Both the position numbers and the translations under genes were made by a program. A stretch of DNA of 15,026 nt from Chloroflexota bacterium (lineage in GTDB: Bacteria; Chloroflexota; Limnocylindria; Limnocylindrales; CSP1-4). The stretch covers positions 1 to 15,026 of the forward strand of contig JACCXQ010000110.1 in NCBI GenBank assembly GCA_013696945.1, in the 5' to 3' direction. The notes beneath the pieces were generated by a model. That model saw only the letters and a list, made by a program, of their open reading frames with translations, did no database searches and was not told the DNA's origin. Below are positions 1 through 6,641 of the stretch, one piece after another (the stretch's first letter is position 1; every line of letters begins with the position of its first letter).

Positions 1-1128
1 GGAATGGACCCCGTACGTGTAGCCACGGTCCTCGCGCAGGAGCTGGTTGAGGCGCGAGCTGAACTGCCCGCCGAGGATCGTGTTGAGGACGCTCACCGCG
101 TGGAAGTCCGGCGTCGAGCGCGGGATCCCCAGGTGCCCGATCCGCACCTCGGATTGCGGGGAGCCCGGACGGTCGACGACCACGACGCGCGAGCCGGCGT
201 TCGCGGTCGTCGGGTACGACGGATCCGATGATGCCGCGGGCTGCCACGCGTCGAATGCCGCCTCCACGAGCTGTGGGACCTCGAGGCCGGTCAGGTCACC
301 GGCAATGACGAACGTGGCGCCGCTCGGGTCGGCCAGCCGCGCGTGGGTCGCGAGGACCGCCGTCCGGTCCAGCTCGGGGACCGTCACTTCCGTTCCGGCC
401 AGCGGACGGCTGTACGGCGTAGCAGCGTCATACACGATCTCGGGGAACACGCGTTCGATCCGCCGCCGTGGGTCGGCGCGCGCCTGCATCAGGTCGTTGA
501 CACGCTCATCGCGCAGCCGATCGACCTCGGACTCGGGGAAGCCCGGCTCGAGCACTACCTCCGCGAGCAGCGCCAAGGCCTGCGCGAAGCGCGAGCGCGG
601 GACGCTGATCCCGGCGACCAGGCTCTCCCAGCCAGCCTCCGCCTCGAGGTCGGCCCCCAGCCGCTCCGTCGCCTCGATGAGCTCGATGGCGTCGCGCCGC
701 GCCGTCCCCTCCGTCATCGCGCGCGCCGTCAGCACGGTGACACCCGCTCGGTCGCGAGGCTCGATCGCGGCGCCACCGGGGAACACGAGCTGAGCATTGA
801 GCAGCGGCCGCCCGGGCAGATGCGCCGTGATGACCGTGAGCCCGTTGGCGATACGGACCCGCTCGAACGCGGGGAACCGGTACTCGCGGGGTGGGCCGGG
901 TCGGGGCCTGATGTCGAGGATCGCCAGCGGGCCTGCCGTCGGGACCGGTGTCGGCGGTGCGTCCGCCTCGGCCTCGCGCAGGTCCGCATCGGTGATGACG
1001 ACCGCCGACGAACGCTCTTCTGCGATCAGAGGATCGCCCGCCGTATCGACCGTCACTGGCCCATCCGCAGCGGATCCCGCCAGCGGATCGTCCATCGATG
1101 GGTCGATGGGGTCGTGAAGGTCGCTCAC
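1..1128 (-). CDS. M16 family peptidase-like protein, inactive subunit (partial, runs off left edge)
   Basis: Open minus-strand frame of 376 codons with no stop before the window edge; the C-terminus is missing. It starts at GTG 1128, which overlaps the TGA of the upstream M16 gene (GTGA), so the two are translationally coupled. After an acidic, Ala/Pro-rich N-terminal stretch (about residues 1-80) comes the M16 N-terminal fold ('RVRIANGLTVITAHLPGR', about 90-107). Where active members have HxxEH this protein reads TARAM (134-138), so zinc binding and catalysis should be lost. The last residues (GGQFSSRLNQLL, then RGYTYGVHS) match the M16 C-terminal domain with its conserved Arg/Tyr substrate-binding element. 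In bacterial M16B pairs and mitochondrial MPP, such a glycine-rich, non-catalytic partner forms a heterodimer with the active subunit. That role is inferred here. The peptidase substrate is unknown. Confidence 0.88.
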   Translation of the reverse strand, partial: MSDLHDPIDPSMDDPLAGSAADGPVTVDTAGDPLIAEERSSAVVITDADLREAEADAPPTPVPTAGPLAILDIRPRPGPPREYRFPAFERVRIANGLTVITAHLPGRPLLNAQLVFPGGAAIEPRDRAGVTVLTARAMTEGTARRDAIELIEATERLGADLEAEAGWESLVAGISVPRSRFAQALALLAEVVLEPGFPESEVDRLRDERVNDLMQARADPRRRIERVFPEIVYDAATPYSRPLAGTEVTVPELDRTAVLATHARLADPSGATFVIAGDLTGLEVPQLVEAAFDAWQPAASSDPSYPTTANAGSRVVVVDRPGSPQSEVRIGHLGIPRSTPDFHAVSVLNTILGGQFSSRLNQLLREDRGYTYGVHS

Positions 1129-2441
1129 GCGGCTTCCTCGAGCCCTGCCAGCGGCACGTAAGTGATGACCGCGCGGTTGTCTGACCGGAAGACGCTCGCC
1201 GCGGCATCGCGGATGGCTTCCGGATCGACCGCCAGGTAACGCCCCAGCTGCTCGTTGATCAGCTCGGGACGATCGAAGTAGGTGGCGTACATGGACAGTC
1301 GATCGGCGACCTCGTCGACGCGCCCGAGGGCCGCGAGCTCGGCCGACTCGACGAGCGCGCGGGCACGGTCCAGCTCGTCGTCAGTGACCCTCTCGTGGGT
1401 CAGCCGTTCGAGCTCCTCGAGAAGGGCCGCCTCGACCGTGGCCGCGTCGCTCTCTGGACGCGCCGTGACCCAGCCGGCGTAGATCGACGCCCCGGACACG
1501 AGCGGGAGTGCGAAGGCCGTGACGTCCTGGGCGATCCGGCGGTCCCGGACGAGCGTCCGGTGGAGCCGGCTGCCCCTGCCTCCGGCCAGGATCTGTGAGG
1601 CCATCTCGAGTGCATCGAACTCGGGCGTCCCGAACGGCGGCATCCGAAAGCCGACATGCACGCGCTCGAGCGGGACACGGTCGGGGACGATCTCGCGGAT
1701 CTCCCTGCCGATGACCGGCTCGATGGCAGGGTCGGGCCGCTCCGGGAAGGCACCGGCCGGAGCGATCGGCCCGAAGAATCGCTCCGCAGCGTCGAGCGCA
1801 GGCCCCTCATCGATGTCCCCGACGATCGACAGTACCGCGTTGTCCGGCGCGTACCAGGTCCGGAAGAACGCAACGACGTCTTCGACGCTTGCCGCGTCGA
1901 GATCCTCCATCGAGCCGATCGGCGTGTGGTGGTAAGGATGTCCGGTCGGGAACACGGCCGCCATGAGCTTCTCGTAGAACGAGCCGTACGGGCGATTGTC
2001 GTACGACTGCCGCTTCTCGTTCTTGACCACCTCGCGCTGGTTGTCCAGGTTGTCCTGACTGAGCGCGTCGAGCAGTGTCGCCATGCGGTCCGCCTCGAGC
2101 CACAGCCCAAGCTCAAGCTGGTGGGAGGGAAGCGTCTCGAAGTAGTTGGTCCGATCGAAGAACGTCGTGGCGTTGTTGACCCCGCCCGCGCCCTGCACGA
2201 TGGCCATGTGCTCGGCCTTCGCCACGTGGCGCGAGCCCTGGAACATGAAGTGCTCGAACAGGTGTGCGAAGCCCGTCTTCCCGGGCACTTCGTGCTTCGA
2301 CCCGACGTCATACCAGAGGTTGATGGCCACGACGGGGGCGATCCGATCCGCTGCCACGATCACGCGGAGGCCGTTCTGGAGCCGGCGCTCGCTGTATCGC
2401 ACGACGGGCAGGTCTGGATCGGAGGCGCGCCCGGGGGACAT
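1125..2441 (-). CDS. M16 family zinc metallopeptidase, catalytic subunit
   Basis: Insulinase/pitrilysin-type (M16B) endopeptidase of about 438 residues, the usual size for bacterial MPP-like subunits. Numbered from ATG 2441, the inverted zinc motif HLFEH is at residues 60-64 and the downstream acidic ligand is probably E142 in 'REVVKNEKR'. Conserved 'NNATTFFDRTNYFETLP' (about 89-105) and a C-terminal M16 domain with 'GGRGSRLHRTLV' follow. The frame stays open to a GTG at 2513, but those 24 extra residues are Ala/Thr/Pro-rich, and that GTG lies inside the -35 region of the divergent gene and has no Shine-Dalgarno. ATG 2441 begins close to the conserved fold and has TACGAT 7 nt upstream, so I prefer it; the 2513 start cannot be excluded. 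The gene is first of a two-gene M16 operon, overlapping the inactive-subunit gene by 4 nt. The pair probably works as a heterodimer cleaving short or unfolded peptides (inference). Confidence 0.93.
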   Translation of the reverse strand: MSPGRASDPDLPVVRYSERRLQNGLRVIVAADRIAPVVAINLWYDVGSKHEVPGKTGFAHLFEHFMFQGSRHVAKAEHMAIVQGAGGVNNATTFFDRTNYFETLPSHQLELGLWLEADRMATLLDALSQDNLDNQREVVKNEKRQSYDNRPYGSFYEKLMAAVFPTGHPYHHTPIGSMEDLDAASVEDVVAFFRTWYAPDNAVLSIVGDIDEGPALDAAERFFGPIAPAGAFPERPDPAIEPVIGREIREIVPDRVPLERVHVGFRMPPFGTPEFDALEMASQILAGGRGSRLHRTLVRDRRIAQDVTAFALPLVSGASIYAGWVTARPESDAATVEAALLEELERLTHERVTDDELDRARALVESAELAALGRVDEVADRLSMYATYFDRPELINEQLGRYLAVDPEAIRDAAASVFRSDNRAVITYVPLAGLEEAA

Positions 2442-2448
2442 GCCTCTG

Positions 2449-2454
2449 ATCGTA
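2449..2454 (-). promoter_or_regulatory. Candidate -10 element (TACGAT) for the M16 operon
   Basis: On the minus strand TACGAT ends 7 nt before ATG 2441, which would place transcription start at or next to the A of the start codon. No usable Shine-Dalgarno precedes this ATG (AGAGG is only 1 nt away). No convincing -35 is visible. Confidence 0.35.
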
Positions 2455-2506
2455 CCAGCGGGGGTCGCATCGGCGGCCGGCGCGCCCGTTGCCGAGGGGT
2501 CGGTAC

Positions 2507-2535
2507 TTGACACTTCGCGACGCTCGTGTTAGAAA
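2507..2535 (+). promoter_or_regulatory. Sigma70-type promoter of the ArsR-family gene
   Basis: TTGACA (2507-2512) is a perfect -35 hexamer. A 17-bp spacer separates it from TAGAAA (2530-2535), which matches the -10 consensus at 4 of 6 bases. The -10 lies inside the 18-bp palindrome at 2528-2545, so protein bound there would block RNA polymerase. This is one of the best promoters in the window. Confidence 0.65.
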
Positions 2536-2545
2536 TCCATCTAAC
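2528..2545. promoter_or_regulatory. Palindromic operator GTTAGA-N6-TCTAAC, probably autoregulatory
   Basis: Perfect 6-bp arms (GTTAGA / TCTAAC) around 6 bp, AT-rich in a GC-rich context, overlapping the -10 of the downstream ArsR-type gene. A third half-site GTTAG (2550-2554) follows and is itself inverted relative to CTAAC at 2541-2545. The same GTTAG-N8-CTAAC geometry recurs at 4029-4046. ArsR-family repressors typically bind such interrupted palindromes over their own promoter; assigning this site to the adjacent regulator is inference. Confidence 0.65.
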
Positions 2546-2554
2546 GTCAGTTAG

Positions 2555-2560
2555 GGAGGT
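2555..2560 (+). promoter_or_regulatory. Ribosome binding site fixing the GTG start of the ArsR-type gene
   Basis: GGAGGT sits 8 nt before GTG 2569. An ATG at 2561 directly abuts the Shine-Dalgarno and is in another frame, so GTG 2569 is the start. Confidence 0.7.
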
Positions 2561-2568
2561 ATGAAGCA

Positions 2569-3687
2569 GTGGCTCGCACGACATCCGAGGGCCGACGCCG
2601 CGGAGGACCCGTCATGCCGGCCGTCACACCTCGCCCCATCGTCCGCGACTTCGGCGGCCTCCAGGGTCGGCCGGAGGTGACGTTCGATCCACGGACCGTC
2701 TTCGACTTCGTCATCAGCCTGAACGTCGCGGCTGGTGAGGAGGCGGACCTCCTGCCGGAGGATGCCGCATGGCTGCGCCGAGCTCGCGAGACATTGCCGG
2801 CCGGGCTACAGCGCGACCTCGACAAGTGCTTCGGGGAGACCTCCATGGGCGCCTTCCATGCGCTCCCTTCGGTCGTCCTCGCGCGGCCGGACGTGGAGGA
2901 CGCGGAGGGCTTCATGGCAGCGATGCAGGAGCTCCAGCCGGACGGCCTGGTACGCCTCCTTCTCGCCGACCTGTTGCGCCAGGCGGATGCCGACGAGATG
3001 ACCGACCGCATCCTGGCCGGCGACAGCGACGCGCTCGACGAGGCCAAGGTTCGGTTCGATGAGTTCAACAAGGGCGAGATCATGACCTTCCTCCGCGATC
3101 CGGTGCCTGCCGTGGCGCGGATGGTGACGGTCCTGGAGGCCTGGCTCCCCAGCTATCAGCAGATCGAGCCGCGAGTCCGCGAGATGCTCGACCGGGACAT
3201 CGCGGGACGGCGTCAGGACCGCGAGTCGCTCGCCCAGGACGCACTCCTGGAGAAGACGACTGGTGGCATCCGGTGGCTTCCGGAGCCGCGCGTGCGCCGC
3301 ATCGTCATGGCACCGTCGTACTTCGCGCGGCCGTACAACTACATCTACCAGGGCAGCGATTGGCGTCTGTTCGCATACCCCGTTGCGGACACCGCGATCG
3401 GCCCGACCGATGCAGGCGTCCCGCCCCAGGCAGTCGTGCGGCTGTACCGTGCCCTGGGCGACGTCACGCGGATGCGCACCCTCAAGCTGCTCGCCGACCG
3501 CGACTACTACCTGACCGAGCTCGCGCAGCACCTCGAGCTCTCCAAGCCGACCATGAAGCACCACCTCGCGCTGCTCCGCGCGGCCGGCCTGGTGACGGTC
3601 ACCGAAGAGGGCAGCCTCACCTACTACAGCCTCCGCCGCGAGCGGTTGGAGGAGGCGGGCGTCGAGCTCCGCCGATTCATCGGTTAG
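2569..3687 (+). CDS. ArsR-family winged-helix transcriptional regulator with large N-terminal domain
   Basis: A 372-residue protein. The last ~85 residues (about 288-372) form an ArsR-type winged helix: 'YRALGDVTRMRTLKLLADRDYYLTEL', then recognition-helix residues 'LSKPTMKHHLALLRAAGL' and the wing 'EEGSLTYYSL'. About 285 residues precede it, far more than classical ~100-residue ArsR proteins. This resembles the long helical N-terminal module (DUF5937-like, tentative) seen in many Actinomycetota and Chloroflexota ArsR regulators. I see no metal-binding Cys cluster in the HTH, so metal sensing is not indicated; the N-terminal domain presumably senses an unknown ligand or mediates dimerisation. 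The gene has a strong TTGACA promoter, GGAGGT ribosome site and an overlapping palindrome, which suggests negative autoregulation. It is divergent from the M16 operon and lies upstream of a small gene with the same operator. Target genes are inferred only. Confidence 0.9.
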   Translation: MARTTSEGRRRGGPVMPAVTPRPIVRDFGGLQGRPEVTFDPRTVFDFVISLNVAAGEEADLLPEDAAWLRRARETLPAGLQRDLDKCFGETSMGAFHALPSVVLARPDVEDAEGFMAAMQELQPDGLVRLLLADLLRQADADEMTDRILAGDSDALDEAKVRFDEFNKGEIMTFLRDPVPAVARMVTVLEAWLPSYQQIEPRVREMLDRDIAGRRQDRESLAQDALLEKTTGGIRWLPEPRVRRIVMAPSYFARPYNYIYQGSDWRLFAYPVADTAIGPTDAGVPPQAVVRLYRALGDVTRMRTLKLLADRDYYLTELAQHLELSKPTMKHHLALLRAAGLVTVTEEGSLTYYSLRRERLEEAGVELRRFIG

Positions 3688-4028
3688 CCGATCAGGAAGG
3701 GCATCGACGGCAGCAGCGGACGTCCGACTCGCTGGATGGCGGGCCGGCGGCCGGGAACGCTTACCCCGTCGTGCGCCGCCAACCTCCTGAGCACCAGATC
3801 TCCAGTGGGAGTGGAACGAATGGCAGGCGTCCTGGGTCTTTCGCATCGTTCTCCTGGTCGGAACGTGGCATACGAGCGACGGCACGCGGTCGTGTGAGCG
3901 ACTTGAGGGCTGACCACCACGTGGATCTCCAGTGGGACGGGAAGGTCCGGGCCGAAGGGGCGCCGGAATGATCCCCCAGCCGGGTCACAACGCCAAGAGC
4001 GGCGCGCCGGCCTTCGGCAATGGTCCGT
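3688..4028. other. Non-coding stretch between the ArsR-type gene and the small 80-aa gene
   Basis: About 340 bp without a convincing gene: open frames crossing it are extensions or shadows lacking a start with ribosome site and recognisable protein. It holds a short palindrome CGGACGTCCG (3717-3726), a GC-rich CCGG-rich stretch near 3741-3755 and a 14-bp direct repeat (3797-3810 and 3924-3937). I see no clear -35 for the downstream promoter. A small RNA or long leader is possible but unproven. Confidence 0.5.
3797..3937 (+). repeat. Pair of 14-bp direct repeats (GATCTCCAGTGGGA)
   Basis: The identical 14-mer occurs at 3797-3810 and 3924-3937, 127 bp apart, within the non-coding stretch. It is too short and too few in copies to be assigned to a known element, but could be a binding site or a trace of duplication. 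Confidence 0.5.
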
Positions 4029-4046
4029 GTTAGATGAAACGCTAAC
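4029..4046. promoter_or_regulatory. Second copy of the palindromic operator GTTAG-N8-CTAAC
   Basis: GTTAG (4029-4033) and CTAAC (4042-4046) enclose 8 bp, exactly the spacing of the site over the ArsR-type promoter, and the left half GTTAGA is identical. A -10-like TAGATG (4031-4036) occupies the same place in the palindrome as TAGAAA does in the first site. It lies 77 bp before the ATG of the small gene. No good -35 is visible. Probably a second target of the same regulator (inference). Confidence 0.6.
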
Positions 4047-4122
4047 AAGAGGGAAAGAGATGTTCACAGTCCACCAAACCGAGATCGCCACTCTGAGGAC
4101 GAAACAAGAAAGGAAGGGTCCG

Positions 4123-4365
4123 ATGAACACATTCGAACTGCTTGCGGCCGATCAGGACGCCGCGATCCGTCACCAAGTCGAGCGACGGCTGCGTGTGGCC
4201 CGCCAGCTCGAGGCCGCCTGGCACGATGCTCCGCGCCCGCGCCCGCGCCCCGTCGCTCGGCGCATTCGTGCCCGGCTGGGCGAGATCCTCGTCTCGACCG
4301 GGACGCTCATCGCCGGGCCAGCCGAGGACTGCGCTCCGGCAGACGCCCTGGGTCGACCCGCCTAA
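4123..4365 (+). CDS. Small hypothetical protein (80 aa) downstream of the shared operator
   Basis: ATG 4123 is preceded by AGGAAGGG with 4-5 nt spacing, the best ribosome site in this frame; in-frame upstream starts at 4060 (ATG) and 4027 (GTG) would give 101 or 112 residues and would overlap or abut the operator. The protein has an N-terminal predicted helix ('LLAADQDAAIRHQVERRLRVARQLEAAW' region, residues 5-32, Ala/Arg/Glu-rich), then a Pro/Arg linker (APRPRPRP), a basic helix (ARRIRARLGEIL) and a short hydrophobic end (LVSTGTLIAG). I do not recognise a family and assign no function. Its leader (4047-4122) is notably A-rich compared with the surroundings. It is convergent with the kinase gene, only 12 bp away. 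The shared palindrome suggests control by the ArsR-type regulator upstream. Confidence 0.68.
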   Translation: MNTFELLAADQDAAIRHQVERRLRVARQLEAAWHDAPRPRPRPVARRIRARLGEILVSTGTLIAGPAEDCAPADALGRPA

Positions 4366-4377
4366 GGGCACCGCGCC

Positions 4378-4908
4378 TCATCCGACGGTGACCACCAGGG
4401 CGGCGAGGCTGTCGATGCCCGCCAGCACGTGGACGGCCGCAAATCCCTCGCGGTCGAGATGACCCATCGATCGGCGCATCAGCCGATGCTGGCGTCGAAC
4501 GACCCATGCCGGCACCATCCGCCCCGGGCGCTCGGAATTCCATGCCAGACACTGGTCGAGCGGCGTGTCGAGGACGATGGCGACGGCAGGGCGTTCCCAT
4601 GCGGCCGCAAGGTCGATCAACGCCGCACGCGACGCGAACAGCACGTTCGTTGCGTCGATGACCGTGAGCTGCCCCGATCGCAACCGTTCATCGGCGGCTA
4701 GGTGCAGTGCCCGAAAGGCTTCCTCGGAGATCCGCTGATCGCGCGCATCTCCCGATAGGCGCTCGCGAAACGCGTCCGACGAGAGGATGACGGACGCCGC
4801 GAAGTGCCGCGCGGCGAAGGTCGTCTTCCCGGCACCGGCCGGACCGACGAGGAGCACGAGGGCTTCGGCTGGGATCGTGATGGGCTCACGGCGCGATGGC
4901 TCTCGCAT
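4378..4908 (-). CDS. Stand-alone Pnkp-like polynucleotide kinase domain (AAA_33 P-loop kinase)
   Basis: A 176-residue P-loop protein. Walker A GPAGAGKTT is at residues 22-30. SSDAFR (43-48) matches the catalytic Asp (D45) and substrate-contacting Arg (R48) of the kinase module of bacterial Pnkp. 'VIDATNV' (83-89) is the Walker-B-like strand. A lid with 'RPGR' (127-130) and 'VVRRQHRLMRRS' (136-147), and 'REGFAAVHVL' (153-162), follow. The whole chain aligns in my reading with the N-terminal 5'-OH polynucleotide kinase of Clostridium thermocellum Pnkp, but the phosphatase and ligase domains of that protein are absent and the gene stops normally. It probably phosphorylates 5'-OH ends of RNA or DNA; other AAA_33 kinases act on small molecules, so the substrate is uncertain. 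ATG 4908 lacks a Shine-Dalgarno and has TAGCGT 8 nt upstream. It is divergent from the MFS gene and convergent with the small gene. Confidence 0.85.
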   Translation of the reverse strand: MREPSRREPITIPAEALVLLVGPAGAGKTTFAARHFAASVILSSDAFRERLSGDARDQRISEEAFRALHLAADERLRSGQLTVIDATNVLFASRAALIDLAAAWERPAVAIVLDTPLDQCLAWNSERPGRMVPAWVVRRQHRLMRRSMGHLDREGFAAVHVLAGIDSLAALVVTVG

Positions 4909-4916
4909 GGGGCTGC

Positions 4917-4922
4917 ACGCTA
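4917..4922 (-). promoter_or_regulatory. Candidate -10 element (TAGCGT) for the kinase gene
   Basis: Minus-strand TAGCGT ends 8 nt before ATG 4908 with no ribosome site between, consistent with a leaderless transcript. No -35 is recognisable. Confidence 0.3.
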
Positions 4923-4948
4923 CCGCGTCCGACGTCGGCCGTGGCGCC

Positions 4949-4954
4949 TACGAT
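4949..4954 (+). promoter_or_regulatory. Candidate -10 element (TACGAT) for the MFS gene
   Basis: TACGAT ends 11 nt before GTG 4966, so a transcript would have only about 5 untranslated bases. The hexamer is identical to the one before the M16 gene. The 57-bp interval from 4909 to 4965 therefore holds two back-to-back candidate promoters. Confidence 0.33.
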
Positions 4955-4965
4955 GGCGGACGTTC

Positions 4966-6294
4966 GTGGACGTCACGCCCGGGATCGCCACTGCTCCCCT
5001 GCCCCCGCTCGACGGCGGGCGCCCGCGCGCGGCCCTGCCGATGAGCCAACTGGTCAACCTCTCGGTCTACTGGCTGGGGCTGACCGCCATCTGGGCCGGA
5101 CTGGACGCGACGATCCTCCCGGCTCGAGTGCAGGAGATGGTCGGCGAGGCGAACCTCGGGCGCGGGCTGCTCATCGTGATCCTCGCCGGCGTGCTCATGC
5201 CGGTCGTCATCCAGCCCACGGTCGGCATCGTCTCGGACCACACGACCAGTCGATGGGGAAGGCGGAAGCCCTACATCGCGATCGGCGCAGTGCTTGACGT
5301 CGTGTTCCTCGCGGCGATCGCGCTGTCGCAGGAGTACCTCGCGCTCGTCGTCCTTTACATCCTCCTCCAGTTCTCCTCGAACCTTGCCCAGGGGCCGTTC
5401 CAGGGCTACATGCCGGACCTCGTGCCGGCGTCCCAGGTCGGCCGCGCAAGCGGCTTCATGGGCCTGATGATCGTGCTGGGCCAGGTCGGCGGGACGCTCA
5501 TCGCCTCGCTCGGCCTGGCGCTCGCACCGGCCGGGACGTCGCCCGCGGAGGCGCTGTTCTGGCCGACCATCGGCCTGGGCCTGCTGGAGCTCGCGACAGC
5601 GATCGTGCTGATCGTCCGAGTCGATGACGGCCCGCCCGGCCTGCCGCGGGGGAGCCGTTCCTGGGGATCGGTCGCCCGGTCTGCGTGGGGGATGGACCTC
5701 CTCCGCGAGCGCAGCTTCGTCTGGCTCGTGGCCTCGCGCCTCTGCTTCCTGGCGGCGACTGGCGCGATCGTGCGCTTCGCCAAGCCGTACCTGGAGCGTT
5801 CGATGGGTATGACGGTCCAGGAGGCGGGCGCGTTCATCAACGTCGCGCTCATCGCGGTCGTCATCCCGACCGCCCTCACGGTGATCCCCGCCGCGCGACT
5901 GTCGGACCGGCTCGGCCGCAAGTCGCTCATCTATGCCGCGTGCCTGCTCGGCGCGGGCGGCCTCCTCGGCGTCGCGCTGGCGCCGAGCTTCGCTGTCGCC
6001 GTCATCGCCCTCGCGTTCGTGGGTGTCGGTGCGGGTGCGTTCCTGGCGGTCGACTGGGCGCTGATGACCGACATCATCCCGAAGGAGACCGCGGGGCGGT
6101 ACATGGGTATCTCCAACGTGGGCACAGCGATGGCCGGTCCCGTGGCACTCGTCCTCGCGGGTCCGGTACTCGATGCCGTGTACGCCACGGATCCGGCATC
6201 CAGCCCGCGGGCCGCCTACCTCGTCGGGGTCTGTTTCTTCGTCCTTGCTGCCATCCTGCTCCATCCGGTCGATCCGACGCGGCGCGAGTCATAG
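4966..6294 (+). CDS. MFS transporter, SLC45/GPH-like
   Basis: Integral membrane transporter of about 442 residues with hydrophobic segments in the number expected for 12 helices and a polar loop near residues 220-245. The MFS motif A in the first half reads GIVSDHTTSRWGRRKP (87-102), and it recurs in the second half as RLSDRLGRKS (311-320). 'AQGPFQGYMPDLVP' and 'GFMGLMIVLGQVGG' are typical of the sugar-cation or SLC45-like branch, but the substrate cannot be read from sequence. The frame stays open back to 4804, but that part is antisense to the kinase gene and strongly basic. GTG 4966 places the first helix about 30 residues from the N-terminus and follows a TACGAT -10 by 11 nt. ATG 5041 (MSQLVNLS) is a shorter alternative. 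It is divergent from the kinase gene and stands alone. Confidence 0.9.
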   Translation: MDVTPGIATAPLPPLDGGRPRAALPMSQLVNLSVYWLGLTAIWAGLDATILPARVQEMVGEANLGRGLLIVILAGVLMPVVIQPTVGIVSDHTTSRWGRRKPYIAIGAVLDVVFLAAIALSQEYLALVVLYILLQFSSNLAQGPFQGYMPDLVPASQVGRASGFMGLMIVLGQVGGTLIASLGLALAPAGTSPAEALFWPTIGLGLLELATAIVLIVRVDDGPPGLPRGSRSWGSVARSAWGMDLLRERSFVWLVASRLCFLAATGAIVRFAKPYLERSMGMTVQEAGAFINVALIAVVIPTALTVIPAARLSDRLGRKSLIYAACLLGAGGLLGVALAPSFAVAVIALAFVGVGAGAFLAVDWALMTDIIPKETAGRYMGISNVGTAMAGPVALVLAGPVLDAVYATDPASSPRAAYLVGVCFFVLAAILLHPVDPTRRES

Positions 6295-6334
6295 CGGACT
6301 TCGCTCGGAGCTCAGGTCCGCGGCGGATCCGGCC

Positions 6335-6560
6335 GTCCAGCGGACGAATCGGAGGACGAACCCGGCTCGCCGGCGCCGGTCGGGCTCCTCGGCCGTGGGA
6401 TGTCCGTTCAGTGGACGAACAGGAGGACGAACCCGGTTCGCCGAGGTCCGGGGAGGGTTTCGTCGGCCGGTTCGTCCGCGGCATGGACCGTCGACCGTCG
6501 GCGTCGGTCGCTCGACCGCTCACCCGGCGCTTGCCTCGCTGGTTCGTCCGCTGGATGGAC
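6335..6560. repeat. Nested direct and inverted repeats built on the GGACGAA core
   Basis: Two 38-bp direct copies, at 6335-6372 and 6406-6443, agree at 33 of 38 positions; each contains GGACGAA twice. They are followed by two 20-bp copies in inverted sense at 6469-6488 and 6541-6560 (18 of 20 identical). TCCAGCGGACGAA (6336-6348) is exactly complementary to TTCGTCCGCTGGA (6543-6555), and the inner pair (6411-6420 with 6470-6479) matches at 9 of 10 bases. The order is A1-A2-B1-B2, so the whole could fold into one long hairpin. It resembles a REP/BIME-type intergenic element but matches none I can name. Confidence 0.65.
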
Positions 6561-6592
6561 GCGACTGGACGGGACCGTGGGAACTGCCGGGT

Positions 6593-6620
6593 AAGGGGGT
6601 GGGTAGCGCGACGCCCCCTT
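6593..6620. terminator. GC-rich hairpin AAGGGGG / CCCCCTT, possible terminator
   Basis: Perfect 7-bp arms (6593-6599 and 6614-6620) enclose a 14-nt loop. No T-tract follows on either strand, so intrinsic termination is uncertain. Confidence 0.3.
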
Positions 6621-6641
6621 GTCGTCAGCGGGAGTGCCCGA

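Noticed and set aside
2561..2617. ATG start at 2561 for the regulator
   Set aside because: It abuts the Shine-Dalgarno and reads a short unrelated frame; GTG 2569 gives the full regulator with proper spacing.
3684..4130. 148-codon minus-strand open frame across the non-coding gap
   Set aside because: No ribosome site, no recognisable family, and its start overlaps the better-supported start of the 80-aa gene on the other strand.
4345..4369. Bidirectional terminator between the 80-aa gene and the kinase gene (GCCCT/AGGGC around palindrome GGGTCGACCC)
   Set aside because: Arms are short, there is no T-tract on either strand, and the sequence is largely coding; too weak to annotate.
4948..6264. 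438-codon minus-strand frame opposite the MFS gene
   Set aside because: Composition is almost only Arg, Asp, Glu, His, Gly, the usual antisense shadow of a GC-rich membrane-protein gene.
6435..6545. GGTTCG sequences suggesting a tRNA T-loop
   Set aside because: They belong to the GGACGAA repeat family; no acceptor, D or anticodon arms can be formed at the right distances.
6335..6560. Possible CRISPR array
   Set aside because: Only two direct copies with five mismatches, then inverted copies; no regular spacers and no cas genes.
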